Positions 1-12,292 of a stretch of DNA of 64,000 bases are shown here, piece after piece. The translations under genes and the position numbers were made by a program. Every line of letters starts with the position of its first letter. The first letter of the stretch is position 1. Below the pieces are notes generated by a model. It had not been told where the DNA came from. It saw only the letters and a program-made list of their open reading frames with translations, and did not search any database. The DNA is from Nepenthes gracilis (taxonomy: Eukaryota > Streptophyta > Magnoliopsida > Caryophyllales > Nepenthaceae): NCBI GenBank assembly GCA_033239525.1, contig BSYO01000035.1, positions 4,438,627-4,502,626 on the forward strand, given 5' to 3'.

Positions 1-387
1 TGTCGGGTTATTAATCGCCTCAATTTTTAATGTCTTAGGCCACGTAGTCGCTCCGTTGATTAGCAAATCATTTGTTGAGATCATTTTCTAAACCAATTTG
101 GTTTAGGTTGAGCAACTTGATTGTCCCGACAACATTTTCATGCTGACAACTCACAGACTCTGGAATGTTGTTAGGTTAGAGTATCCATATTTGAACCATA
201 CCCAATATAAATGAATGTATGAATAATAATATTATTACACAATTTGGATTGAGTTTGTATGAAGAGAGCCTTTTGATGGGGTTGGAGGTGGCTCTGTCTC
301 TTCAAGAGATGGAGGTTTTTTTTTTTTTCACATTATAACTATCTATTTTAAAATGAATTGTTATACATTGATAACTAATTTTAACTG
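1..387. other. left flank, no gene recognised
   Basis: AT-rich plant intergenic sequence up to the target duplication of element 1. It has a T-rich run near 318-329 and a 7-base inverted pair, TGTCGGG at 1-7 and CCCGACA at 125-131, with nothing else to support a terminal-inverted-repeat element. No reading frame worth calling was seen. Confidence 0.5.
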
Positions 388-1541
388 TGATGGGTCCCAA
401 TACGCGGGGCCTACAAAGAACGGCCCAAAAGTCGAGTCTACGGTCCAAAAGGCCCACGAGATTAATCTGGCCAAGATTTTAAGTTGGCCCAAGAGGCTCG
501 AGGATAGCCGTCCAAGTCTCAAGGAGCCCGAGAGCTTACATGGCCCAAGAGGTTAAGTTAGCCTTAGGAACCCGACGACATGGGACAGCCTCTCGAGGAG
601 CCTAAACAGCTGAGATAGCACTAGAGACTAATTCAGCTCAGAAAACTCGAAGAAACCTTGAGAGACCAATGTCTCCAACAAGACCTCGAAGGTGTGAAGC
701 TAAGGGAATAGCTTTGAGAGCCCAAAGACTCCTCATGGGTCAGGCTCCCAATTAAAATCCGAGAACATCTAACTTTGCGAGTCCGTAGACTTGACAAAGG
801 CCAAGAGGACTTTTCAAGGACGAGGAATATTTTGACATTCCAGAAACACCAAAATTAAGGAAAGGAGCCCAAAACGACCGACGACACCAACTCAGACATC
901 TCACTGTTACCAAGGAACACGCATTCCCTGCAACACGCAATCTCCACAGGAAATGATGACCTGCAAAACACGCTCGATCACTGCAAAAATGACGTTACAC
1001 ACAACGTGTCTGATGCAGCACACTAAATTGGCAGAGTTGATGGCTGGCTTCTGTACACACGCCAGTGCCACGAGGGCCCATTTCAAGAGTAGATCGTCCA
1101 CTATAAATACCTCCTCTAAGCACCTAAAAAAAGGGCCAACACTTGCAAATAAAACTACTGACATTGACGCACATATGCTACAAGCAGCACCTAGGAGAGA
1201 GAATAAGAACGGAGAAAGGGACAAGATCCCCCCACTTATAATTCTGAGCAGCTTCCTTTCTCTTTATAAAATTAAACACTTGTAATCCGTTCAATGATAG
1301 TGGAATCATTTCGGATCGAGAGTACCATGGTTTTTCCCCTCTCACCAAAGGGAGCATTTTCTACGTAAATTCTCATGCGTTATTCTCTCTCTCTCTTCCT
1401 CCCGTATCACACCCACTAAATCTAACAAAAAATAATCAGATTACTTGTGTGTTGTACGGATTCCGTCTGAGTGAGCCCAGATGATCTGTGCGGTCAACAC
1501 GGATCTTCGTCGTACAGTGGCCAGAATCTCGGGATGCAACA
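388..1541 (+). repeat. 5' LTR of element 1
   Basis: Starts TGATGGGTCC and ends GCAACA. The start matches the LTR starts of elements 2 and 3 read on their own strand. A TATAAATA box lies at 1102-1109, about two thirds of the way in, where U3 should end. The short plus-strand frames inside it are not genes. Confidence 0.85.
1102..1109 (+). promoter_or_regulatory. TATA box of the element 1 5' LTR
   Basis: TATAAATA, conserved at the matching place in the 3' LTR (8820-8827). It is the expected start point for full-length retroelement RNA. Confidence 0.6.
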
Positions 1542-1560
1542 TTTACGCTGTCTGTGGAAA
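1542..1560 (+). other. primer-binding-site-like segment, element 1
   Basis: TTTACGCTGTCTGTGGAAA directly follows the 5' LTR. It is a mutated form of the TTTGGCGCCGTCTGTGGGAA-type segment found just after the 5' LTR of many plant Tat elements. Elements 2 and 3 have matching segments at 48321-48340 and 58181-58198. Confidence 0.65.
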
Positions 1561-1635
1561 GCGACTGAAAGTCTGCTTTTCACGTCTTCATAGAACGTCC
1601 AAAAATACTCCGACAACCTCCCTTCAAGGTCTAGC

Positions 1636-3210
1636 ATGGTAAACACTAGGGCACAAGCGAGTGCGCCGATCAGAGGGGCGGCCTCACACGACAACATCCC
1701 TAACCCCTGCGTTGGGATAGAGAACCACCCTGACCCGGTCATTTTGGCCTTAGCTGCCAGAATGGATGACATGTCCAAAGCCTTCCTAAACTCTACTCCA
1801 AAATGGATGAGCGGTCGAAAGAAGCTGCTTCTAAGGCTTCCAAGGCGACGGCGTCTCGAAACAGGGGCAGGGGGAGAGAGCGCCTGGACCGGCAGGCCAG
1901 CCAATGTGAAATCTCAAGGACCCAAGTCGGCTTGAGGAGCAAGGCCCCTTATAGACTCAAGAGCTGACTGGGTCCTCGGATTCAAGGGGAAAGCCCTGAG
2001 AGGCGCAACCCCAAATCCATCCATTGTAACTTGGAGTGTGCCGCTCAGGAGGTGGTTCCGGGGGATGATTCCCTCCAAAGGTCAGGGCAACCTCCGAGCG
2101 ACATGTGGACCAAAAACCTTACGAGTTGAGACACTATCTCAATGAAAAAAAGGTGATAGCTCTACCCCACGTGGAGAAAAAATTAGAAAAAGTTTGGAAC
2201 TAGATCTTCAATGAGAGCAGCGAGGGACGGGCCAATGTGCTCCAATCCTCATTCACAGCAGAAATCAGGGCGAGGACGCTCCCGCCGAAGTTCAAAATGC
2301 TGAATCTTGATGCCTACGACGGAAGTGCCGACACAATATACTACCTGAACCACTTCCGTGAACACTTAAGTCTCGAGGGTTGGATGAAATGACCATGTGT
2401 CAACACTTCCCCCTGACACTGAAGGGGGACACAAGAGTGTGGCTCTATGGGCTGCCAGAGGACTCTATTCACACATTCAACGACTTGGCAGCAATTTTCC
2501 TCTCGCAATTCACCTCCAACTGGAGGGTGAAAAAACAGCCTTGGCACCTCACTTGGGTGAAGAAGGGTGACAAAGAGAGTTTAAGGAGATTCCTATCCCT
2601 ATTCATAGCGAAGGACAGGCAGATACCAAAATTGACCGATGGGGTAAAACTAAACGCTTTCCTGTTTGCCTTGAAGGAAGCGACTTTTTCAAACACCTCA
2701 TCCATAGGGCTCCCTAGATGTTTGTGGAGGCCGAGGCCGTGGCTGAGCATATATCGCGGCCGACGAGGCAAACGATGCGAAGCGTCCAGAGAAAGGCGAG
2801 CACCTCCACCCTAGGGCGGTGGGGGGAAAGAGGAAGGGCAAGGACTATCAGCGTCCCAAAATGATAAAGAAGTAGTACAAGACCGAGCAGACCGCCCGAA
2901 GAGAGCCGAGGCCTGTACACCTCAAGCCATTAAACGACACCCGTACGAACGTGCTGATGCAGATTTAGGAGAAATTTTTGAAATAGCCCAAGCCGTTGAA
3001 GAACTCGGGAGGTGGCGATCGGATAAAGTACTGCAACTATCACCTCTGCGGGGGCCACAGCACCAAGGACAGTAAAATGCTGCAGAGGGAAATCGAGGAG
3101 CTGATAAGGAGGAATCACCTCAACCGCTTTTTGCAAAGACTCGGACAAGCTTCTGAAATAGCAGGCGATATCAAGGCTAAAAAAGGACTTTACGTCCCAA
3201 ATTATACAAT
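1636..3210 (+). pseudogene. gag remnant, element 1
   Basis: The frame opens MVNTRAQ at 1636 and runs to a stop at 1935. After frame changes, a typical plant gypsy gag (retrotrans_gag) segment follows at about 2380-2700, with FPLTLKGDTRVWLYGLP and a following F-x-D-L-x-x-x-F-x-x-QF pattern. A basic tail and a relic of the C-terminal region (Y-C-x-Y-H, then a KxLQREIEELIRR-like stretch) end near 3160. Gag would form the particle shell and bind RNA. Several stops and frame breaks separate the pieces, so no intact protein is possible. It is followed directly by the foreign LTR piece at 3226. Confidence 0.8.
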
Positions 3211-3225
3211 CTAGTTTCGACTCCG

Positions 3226-3852
3226 TGCAATAATAGCGGAAGCAGTAAAAATAAATTATTCAATACACGTAAAGAATATTTATATCTAGATAATACGAGT
3301 AACACAAGTATAAAATGAAAGGAATAATAATGATAAAAAGATAATCTTTTTGGTGACGAAGGAAAGAACTTAATATCCACGATAAACGAGAAAAATCCTC
3401 TGGGTTTTAATGGCTAGGGAAGCAATGCACTATGAAAATCAACTTATAAATCGGGTGGTAATGATGTGCTAACCTAGCCGACTTACTCCCATTTTGTGAT
3501 CTCTACCAAGGAATTCATTGGATTTGCCCGCGACAACAGAATCAGATGCCTTCCAGTGTTCACATCAATCTTCCCTCTCGAGCCACTTGAATTGCCAAAT
3601 ACGATCGGATCCCCTTCTTCAACATACCGATATCTCCAATGAAGATAGAAGATTGGAAGTGTTTAAATGGTAAAGAGAAATGGTGAGAAAAATCATTAGA
3701 ACATGAAGCACGATGATGTGTACGTAGTAGTTTCGATTTTCTCAATTTAGAGCAAGATTAAAGAGTGGGAAATACTTTTCTCTCAAGTGGGACGGCTCCA
3801 AATACATCAATCATCAGTAGGGTAACTGATTATAGGTGTATATTTATAGATG
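3226..3852 (-). repeat. R-U5-like part of a copia (SIRE-like) LTR inserted in element 1
   Basis: Read on the minus strand, this segment begins with a TATA-type TCTATAAATA near 3850 and contains ATCACAAAATGGGAGTAAG followed by a CGG...GTTAG stretch. The same run is recognisable at about 52975-53010 and near 61955-61985 (both plus strand). It sits exactly where element 1 lacks the end of gag, protease, RT, RNase H and the start of integrase. Inference: an LTR inserted there and later deletion left only its downstream part, or recombination between elements did. No clear target duplication was found. Confidence 0.55.
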
Positions 3853-3861
3853 GCTCAAAAA

Positions 3862-4710
3862 ACGCATTCAAAAATTCTGTCCGTTGCCGCAGCGATTGAG
3901 CGCAAACAAAGGAAGTTCCTAATCGTCAGAATCGATTATTTCACTAAGTGGGTTGAGGTAGTGCCACTCACCAAGATAACAGAACAAAATGCCACTGAGT
4001 TTGTCCTACAGAATATCGTGTGTAGATTTGGGATCCCCGAGTGCATTGTGACAGATAATGGGGCGCAGTTCATAAAAAAATGGTTCACTAAATATTGCAC
4101 CAGCCTAATGATCAACTTGGTCCACACATCTGTCGCATACCCCCAGACCAACGGGCAGATAGAGGTCACCAACCGCACTATCTTACATGGACTCAAGACA
4201 AAGCTACAATATTCCATGGGCTCATGGGTGCATGAGTTGTCATCCGTTCTCTGGTCGTACAGGACAACCCCAAGGGAACCGAGAAAGGAGACCCCCTTTA
4301 GCCTCTACTATGGGGTAGAATCGGTCATTCCAATAGAGGTTGGCTTCTTAATTCTCTAGGTAGAATTCTTTAGTTCGAGTCACAATGGTTAGAGGCTTCG
4401 GGAAAACCTCAACATGCTCGAAAAAATTCGGGACCAAGCAACGCTAAGGATAGCGGCATACCAGCAACAGGTTGTCCGCTATTACAATAAGAAAGCGAAA
4501 GCACGGTAGTTTGAGGAATTGGACCTGGTGTTAAGGAGCATAGAGGCCACGGGCAAAAATGCCGGCTGAAATAAACTCTACCCAAATTGAGAAGGGCCGT
4601 TCGTGGCCTCTATCATCCTTCGAAACGGGGCCTATGAGTTGCGCACCCAAAAATGCAGGTTGGTCCCCCGAACATGTAACGTCGGACACCTCAGGAAGTA
4701 TTACCAATGA
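3862..4710 (+). pseudogene. integrase remnant, element 1
   Basis: The integrase core is largely open at 3862-4359, with the catalytic triad visible: D in IDYFTKW, D in VTDNGAQF, E in NGQIEVTNR. After a stop near 4358 the same protein can be followed through further stops: the C-terminal region RIAAYQQQVVRYYNKK, then W/F-EGPF, and the end HLRKYYQ with a stop at 4708-4710. The N-terminal zinc domain and everything upstream are replaced by the LTR piece at 3226-3852. Integrase would insert element cDNA; here the triad survives but the protein is broken. The end motif lacks a chromodomain and fits the Tat/Athila branch. Confidence 0.87.
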
Positions 4711-4899
4711 ACGTGCAGACGATCGAGTAAGGAAAAATGTATCGTTTGATATACTCGAAACACGTTTCGCTAATCTAATTGCCTGCCTTTCATTCCCTAT
4801 CTTGCATATCATCAAATGTTGCATGTCATCCCATTAACTTACCAAACCTAGGCTGCCCCTAAGTCAAGTGAAAGCGGCCCTCTCACTTACACTAAAAAA

Positions 4900-5016
4900 C
4901 TCAGTTATGACCAAGTGATCCGAGAGGTCAGACTAAAACTCGGCTATGACCAACTGACCCAAAAGGTCAGACTAAACTCAGACGTATCTGAGTGGCCCAA
5001 AAGGTCAAATTTAAAA
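4900..5016 (+). repeat. three tandem copies of a ~39-bp unit
   Basis: Units start at about 4900, 4939 and 4977, each with the pattern CTC(A/G)G...TATGACCAA.TGA.CC.A.AGGTCA.ACTAAA. The third is more diverged. They lie just behind the integrase frame, in the variable 3' region of the element. Confidence 0.7.
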
Positions 5017-5349
5017 CTTGGCACAATGCCAAGCAACCGTGGAGGTTGGGCTAAAGACTTAGAGGGCTTAAAGACAGCAAGCATGTAACGACCCTAGAGG
5101 TAGCATTTTCAGCCTTAGACGGTCAAAAAGTCCAAGTGCTGAGCTGGTATAAGACTAATTTATTTGGTAGCATGTTGTAAAAGAGTTGAACACACATGCA
5201 ATTCGGATGGGAGAATCAAGTGCTCTAACTTAAACAATATAAATTTTATTCATATACACAACGTGTGTACAACGCTATGCATGTAAAAAAAAAACTCTCT
5301 ACAAAGTTAGTAGCTAGCTCTCAGAGGATCCTGGCTGAGGAGGGGTCCC

Positions 5350-7480
5350 TTACTGCTGACCTTCCCGTGATCCAGAAGGCCCCATATGGCCCGATGATCC
5401 CGGCTGCTCAGAAGGTTGAGGATCACCTAGTGGCCCAGACCAAGAGGGGCTGGGAAATGCCCTTCCTAAGAGGCCATACAAGTCCTCTGAACATGTAGCA
5501 CTGGAGTTTCGAGGATCGAGCACGGCGGTGGGAAATCGCGGATGTAACAATCGCATCACTCGATGACACAAATTAATGTCGTCCCAGTACTTGCCCTCCG
5601 CGCCGGCGCTATATTCGGGCCCTCACAGAAATTCTCAGCACTTCCTCTACTTGGAGGTTCTTGTCCCGGAGAAACCCATACTGAATCTGCTGAAACCTCA
5701 AAGTGTCCTCGAGGGAGGCAATTTTCTCCTTAGCTTCAGCAAGCTCATCTTCCAAGCGTTGGCTGGCTTCTCTGGTGACTCTCAGGGACTCTAGCTCCGA
5801 GCAAGTTTGGGCGACACTACCAATGAGCCGGTCAAGGTTCCTAGCCAGATCTTGAAATTGTGTGAAAAGACAAAACCATTAAGGCATGAATAGAAGGAAG
5901 CAAGCGGTTAAAAAGCTTAGGAAAGATAATAAAATACCTGAGAGATGAGGGAGTCATGGCTTGAACTCCCCTCTCTTATGGTCTCGGACCCCAATGGCTT
6001 GACAGTAGGTGCCGCAGAGACCTCGACCAAAGTCTCAGGCAAAGGTGCATCTCCATTAAAATCGAAGACTTGGAGCTCTACAGCTCCAGAAGGCTCTACA
6101 GTCCCAATCCCAACTTCATCAGCACTTAGGGCCCCAACAATGTCCTCGTCCAAGGTTTCCTCCCGGACCTCAGCAAGATTTGTTATGGGACTATGGAATT
6201 GGACTGCAACACAGGGAAGCTCAGCAAGCACGTCAACAGTGAGCTCTACATCACAGCCCTCCTCAGCCTCGGCAACCTCCGAAATAAGTGTCGTCATCGT
6301 CATCACAGCCCCCTCAGCCTGAGTCCCATCAGCCTCCCTCATAGCATGTCCAGCACTAATATCCTCGGATGGATCACCAATCCAATCTAAGATCTCGCCA
6401 GTGAACTCATTGGGATCATCAGGGATTGGCTCTTCAGTGGAAGTTTGGGCAGTGGGGAGATCCATAAACTGGCCAACAGATTCAGAAGACTGACCAGAAG
6501 ACTCAGCGAAAGTTAAAGGTTTGGACCTTTAGTCTCTCGGATCGGCTGCACAGCCAAAGTCCTCAACATCCTAACAAGAGGTGCAATCACGGCATCATCG
6601 TCATCAGACAAGAAGTACTCAACAATAGTCATCGGACGTTTTGAAATCTCAATCCGATGACTCTTCCGGGGACACTCGGATGGCTCCTCAATCCTCAGAG
6701 ACCTCTCCCTTTTCCTCAGTTAACTCCTTTTCTTCTTGGGAGGAATAACAACGCCAGGGCTCTTGGCCAAAGTCACCCACTTGGCCAAAGTCAAGTTCTC
6801 AAGTCTCAACTAAATATTTTGTTTACTCTCGTTAACGCTACCAAGGTTGGCCATCACCAAGTCCGTGACCTCCTTGGCAGCCTCTCTCTCGTCCCTAGAA
6901 GAATCCGAGCAGTGCTTACTCACCACATTTTCCCAAAGAAGGGAAAGAGCCCGATTTTTTCGAACGGTCGAAAAGAAAAACTTATTTTTTCACCACTTAG
7001 TGGAATTGGGGTTTCCTCCACTCATTATGGCAAACTCGGGGCGAGGGGTCATGGTGATCCAATCCAAGTTGTAGGTAAAACGGAACATGACCTTCACCAT
7101 TGACACCTTACGTACTTTATTATGACAGCGTGTGAAACACAAAGAGAAACGAGATAATTGATGGCGTTAGGCTACAATCTCGCAAGCGGGACGCCCAATT
7201 CCTTCATAATGTGATATAATTCTAGAAGAATAGGGAAGTGAAGCCCACCTTTGAGGTGAACTTTGTACACGGTGATAAAACCGTCAGGTGGGTTACAAGC
7301 CTTGTTAGTGGACTCAAGAACCACCATCGCTATCATATCCGAAATGTCGTACTTCGTGCGGATGGCCTCAAGATTCCCTAGGGTCAAGGTAGAAGGAATT
7401 TCCTTAACTCCAGAAGTCATAGAAACCAAAGAAGGATCGTAATAGAAATAAGAAGGGCAAGCACCTAATAGAAGTGGCAA
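5350..7480 (-). pseudogene. antisense frame of element 1 with a gypsy-type 'putative transposase' domain
   Basis: This runs opposite to gag and integrase. Recognisable pieces, from its start: 7480-7172 encodes 102 residues, with IRTKYDI, then PPDGFITVYKVHLKGGL and a following LGVPLARL, matching in pattern the Pfam family once named 'putative gypsy type transposon' (PF04195). 6465-5917 encodes a strongly acidic segment of 182 residues. 5571-5350 is a possible C-terminal piece rich in G, P and S. Frame breaks separate the pieces. Antisense frames in the 3' region are known in several Tat-group elements, and their function is unproven. Element 2 has the matching frame at 39962-41940 on the strand opposite its own pol. 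Confidence 0.68.
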
Positions 7481-8096
7481 CGAAGAAGTTTGAGAGAAAA
7501 TGCTAAGGGCTGCGCGATGGAAAATGAAGGCAGAAACCGTTTTTTGAAATGACTAAAAGGGCTTCAAAATCAAAGAGGTGCGCCCATCATTGCCCTTGCC
7601 ACTGGTCAATCACCCTTATGCTGTGAGAAATCGTAGGCCTTGGCTTCCCAAGGTAATGTTAGCTCAATTTATTGCGCATTTAATGCCCTACAGGAGCCCA
7701 AATGGCAGCGCCAGCCAACTCTCGGACCCAAAGGAAGGCCTCGGACTTTCCAACTGTAGGCTTTGGGCCTCGATACATCTAAGGATGTTTATTGGTCTCA
7801 AACTAATATGAGAAGACGCCCATCATCCAGAGATGGTCAACAATGTTTAGAATCCCAAGATGAAAATTCCTTAAACGTTTTAGACCAAGTCCAGGCCGCA
7901 GTACACTCTCGAACATTTTGGTCGGCACCACTAGACTACCACTCCCCACCATGTCCGCAGATAAGGGCAAGAGGAAAAAGCAAGCGCCAACATCCAACAA
8001 AGGCATGAGCAAACTACCACCAAAAAAGGGCCTTACTGAGAAAAACGATTATATCGAATGGACATAACAAATGGTTAAAGTTCTCAAACCCTTTGG

Positions 8097-8109
8097 TATA
8101 GGGGGTCAG
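8097..8109 (+). other. polypurine-like tract, element 1
   Basis: TATAGGGGGTCAG directly precedes the 3' LTR. Element 2 has the matching ATAGGGGGCTAG on its own strand next to its 3' LTR. It would prime plus-strand DNA synthesis. Confidence 0.6.
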
Positions 8110-9256
8110 TAATGGGTCCCAGTACTCGGGGCCCATAAAGAACGGCCTGAAAGTCGAGCCACGGTCCAAGAGGCCCATGAAATTAATATGGCCAAGATTT
8201 TAAGTTGGCCCAAGAGGCTCAAGGACAGTCGTCCACATCTCAAGGAGCCCGAGAGCCTAACTTGGCCCAAGAGGTTAAGCTATCCTTAGAAACCCAAGGA
8301 CATGGGCCAACCTCTCGAGGAGCCCAAACGGTCGAGATAGCACCAGAGACTAACTCAACTCAGAAAACTCGAAGGCACCTTGAGAGACCAATGTCTCCAA
8401 CAAGACCCTGAATGCGTTGAGCGAAGGGAATATCTCTGAGAGCCCAAAGATTTCTCACGGGTCAGGCTCCCAATTAAAATTTGAGAACATCTAACTCTAC
8501 GAGTCCACGGACTTGACAAAGGCCAAGAGGATTTTTCAAGGATGAGGAATATTTTGACATTCCAGAAACGCCAGAATAGAGGAAAGGAGCCCAAAACGAT
8601 GGAGGACGCCAGCTTAGACAACTCACTATTACCAAAGAGCACGAATTCCCTACAACACGCAACCTCTACAAGAAACGATGACCTGCAAAGTACGCTCGAT
8701 CACTGCAAAAATGACGTTACACACGTGTCTGACGCAATACACCAAATTGATAGAGTTGGTGGCTGGCTTCTCTGCACACGTCAGCGCCACGTGAACCCAT
8801 TTCAAGGGAAATCCTCCTCTATAAATACCTCATCTAAGCACCTAAAAATGGGACAACGCTTGCAAATAAAACTGTTGGCATCTATGCACATATACTACAA
8901 AAGCGCCTAGGAGAGAGAACAAGATCGAAGAAAGGAACAAGATCCCCCCACTTACAATTTTGAGCAGCTTCCTTTCCATTTATAAAATTAAACACTTGTA
9001 ATCCGTTTAACAATAGTGGAATTATTTCAGACCTAGGGTCCCGTGGTTTTTCTCTTCTCATCAAAGGGAGGGTTTTTTATGTAAATTCTCGCACGTTATT
9101 CTCCCTCTCTCTTTTTCCCGTATCATACCTATTAAATCTAACAAAAAATAACCAGATCCCTTGTGTGTTGCACAGATTCCGTCCGAGTGAGCCCAAAGGA
9201 TCCTGCGGTCAACTCGGTTCTTCGTTATACGATGGCCGAAATCCCGAGATACAACA
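8110..9256 (+). repeat. 3' LTR of element 1
   Basis: Colinear with 388-1541 along its length. The first bases have changed to TAATGGGTCC and the last are ATACAACA. TATAAATA lies at 8820-8827. Followed by AACTA, the probable target duplication. Confidence 0.85.
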
Positions 9257-12200
9257 AACTAATTTTTTATAATTTTAAAAATAGTTAAATCATAATAATC
9301 TATTCAAATATTAACGACTTAAATTTAAAAAAAAAATAAAGCCTCACTGATCCCCCTTTTGATGCACGTTTTGTGGTGCTTTTACTTAAAAGACATTGTT
9401 ATAAAGTCAATTTATTATTAATCTCTTAGTTTTTTATATTAAATGATCCTTCATTCATTCCATAATTTTATTAAATTTATTTTAAAATAAATAAATAAAT
9501 ATCATATTATAAGAATACATAATTTTTAAAACATTTCTTCAATTATAATTTAATTAGTGCAAGTCTCTTTAATCAGATTCTTACCAAAGAGATGACCACC
9601 AAAGAAACAATTTTGAAAACTTTAGACTTCCAGTGTATTTGGATTATTTTGATAATTTTTTAAAAAAATAGATTATTAAAATAAAATAAATAATTAAAAG
9701 TATAATCCCATGTCTTCCTTTTTATATTGTAAATAACGCTATATTATAAGTCTTTTATATCTATTCATTTACATATCTATTTAAAAGTAAACTTTTTTCA
9801 TAATAAGATAAAGAAATATCCCAAGCATGGAAATATGCACACAACTCGACAAAGATCTACAAGACATGCAATATCATCGGTTAAATCATAATTTGATGGA
9901 GTGGATAAAATCCACCTTGGCCGTCAAGTTTTGAGACTCAGATTTTGAAAAAATAATCAACTTTTATATAAATTTGATCGTAATACATCTGATCCGTGAA
10001 CGGGCCGATTTGGTAACTAGAAGAAAGGGAGCAGGAAATCGAGCAGAGGGGTGAAAGGGATGAGAATCAAACAGAGGATTCAAGAAATGGGAGAGAGAAA
10101 GAGAGAGGAGACGAGAGAGTGGTGTTAAGAAACAGAATGAATAATTTCTTTTATACATCTGTCTAGCACAGTAATGGACTTTATATAGTAACTTTGATGC
10201 GTGTAGCCCAACAGGGCTATGAACAAACTTCAGCTATTAACAAACTGTGCATGTGTGGAGAATATTCAACTATTAACAAACTCAGTAGCCGGGAGGGAGG
10301 GAACCAAAATACAAACAGTGCACTTGATGGAATATTGCTAAATTAACGGCATCAGATCAAAAGCTAAATGTAGTCACAAAACTTTGGCAGCGGCTAAATA
10401 GTCTGAGTACTCTTTCATATAGTTGTGGTTGGTTTTAGGAGTGTGTCCGCATAATCATGGAGGAGCCTGTAACATCTATTTATAAAAATAAAATTATAAT
10501 AGATAAAATTATATTTATTAAAAGATAGATAATTATATTATCCTAATAAAAAAAAAAAGCTAAGATTATCTTACAAGTGTCAATTGCGCATATTTAAAAA
10601 AATAAATAAATGGTAAACATTGGCAGACATTAGAGAGAAAATTTGATGGATATTTCACCTTCTTATGATGTCTTAATTGCCATGAACTCCATGTGTCATA
10701 ATCCCATTGGTGTACATTCATAATTTCCCTTTGATTAAAAAAAAAAACAATTCCATGCATAAAAAATACTTAAAATAATTTCAAATATATTATATATAAT
10801 TTTACGTGATATTATATAAAAAATTATAATTTAAACATAAAATCCTTAGATTTTATAATGATAATTTTGTCATTTTATTAAAAATCCTCTTCATGCAAGA
10901 TTTTGATGAAATTATTAAAAACATAATCTATCTTAATAATAATTTTACAATTTTGGCTCAACTGGAATTTCAATATATAATTTTTTTTCCACATTATTTT
11001 TATATTTCACTGTCATTATATAAATTTTCTTATTGAATAAATAAATAAATAAATAAATATACGGTTAAAACTCAAGTGCAGGGTGTGTCAAATCATCAAT
11101 CAATCAATCAAACTCAATCATCAGCCGTACTTTTATCCTCTTCTGCCTTTAGAAACATATCTTGTCCGTACATAATATTATATAAAATTAAATAATATAT
11201 TAAATATATATTATCCATCTTTAAATTTTTTTTTAAATTTTCATATGTTATTTACATCAATTAGTGCAAAATAAAATTTTATGTCAGAATAATCCTTTTT
11301 CGATCAAGCTTTTAAATTTCACGATTTAAATTTATATATTATAAATTAAAATAAGATATTAAATTATAAAATATTAAAAATTTATTTATAATTAACTAAA
11401 AAAAAAATTCCCATAAGGCTTTGTCTATTGTACTTGCCCGAAAGAGGATTCTCCATTATAATAATTATTTTATGGTGCCCAAAAAATCCTCATAAGCCAC
11501 CAAACATGATATTTAATCAGGACATTGTTCTTATAATTAAAGTAAATTAAAGGTATCTGTTGTTGCATCATTTACTGTTATTGAATCTCAAAGTCATGCG
11601 ATAAATATTGTTTGGCACAGAAAAAGGTTTATGTCAATTCAAATCCATCAGCTTGACCAATTTATATAAAAAAATGGTTAAAATCAGTCCATTGGATCAG
11701 AATCTAAAAAAAGGTTTTATCATTGAAGTTCATCTAAAATTCAAAAAATTCAAGCTAATTAATCAACTAGTTAGAGTTTTAAGTTCAGATATTTTAATGG
11801 GTGAATAATGTTGAGTTAGAAAGATAAGTTGAAGAGCACCAATTGATTTTGCCCAAGTGAATGGCCAATTTCACACACTCAACTTAATTCAACACTATAG
11901 TTTATCACCGTCAACTGTGTATAATCGACTTGATCCAATACGAATATCACTCACTATGACGTATGATTCAAAACGTACGAGGTGATTGCTAATTTGAACT
12001 ACCAATTGCCAACCCAATTGTTTGGTTGTAGCCTACAAACAACTATGAGAAACTATTCTCGATCTTTAAATTATTATCATTACTAACCCCTTCACCAAAA
12101 GAGGAATCAAACACTTGATATCTAAAAGAGATGAATTATTAACATACTTGACCTTAGATCATTTTGGTTCCTATCAAATTAACACAATTCATATAGTTCA

Positions 12201-12292
12201 AAAGTAGATATAGAGTCTGTCCTCTAGGTCATTCTCGTCATTAAATATTGGACATACCCTCCATACTTACCCTCACTTTTGCAAAGAAACCT
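9257..12292. other. AT-rich intergenic sequence with one possible LTR remnant
   Basis: No gene seen. 9985-10440 read on the minus strand looks like a small LTR: a TATATAAAG box (near 10181) followed by a leader with a long CT-rich tract (10075-10125). I could not define its ends or a target duplication. An (AAAT)n run lies at about 11036-11060. The rest is anonymous AT-rich sequence. Confidence 0.4.

Larger units (their letters stand above)
388..9256 (+). mobile_element. Ty3/gypsy retrotransposon, Tat group, degenerate (element 1)
   Basis: Seen: two related LTRs (388-1541 and 8110-9256) flanked by AACTG (383-387) and AACTA (9257-9261), a 4-of-5 match fitting a mutated 5-bp target duplication. 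Order inside: primer-binding-like site, gag remnant, foreign LTR piece, integrase remnant, short tandem repeat, antisense frame, purine-rich tract, 3' LTR. Known: an integrase ending NV-x-(N/H)L-(K/R)KYYQ, a gag starting MVNTR, and a long 3' region with an antisense frame are features of Tat-type elements. Protease, RT and RNase H are missing and the remaining frames carry stops, so it cannot transpose by itself. The two LTRs differ at many positions, so the insertion is not recent. Confidence 0.88.

Noticed and set aside
1..131. Inverted pair TGTCGGG / CCCGACA as a MITE
   Set aside because: Only 7 bases long, no target duplication, and the left end is at the window edge.
953..1285. 110-residue frame and opposite-strand frames inside the 5' LTR
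   Set aside because: They lie within LTR1 and are not kept in LTR2.
6193..6390. Plus-strand frames at 5945-6390
   Set aside because: They are the reverse of the acidic antisense segment of element 1, which has the matching partner in element 2.
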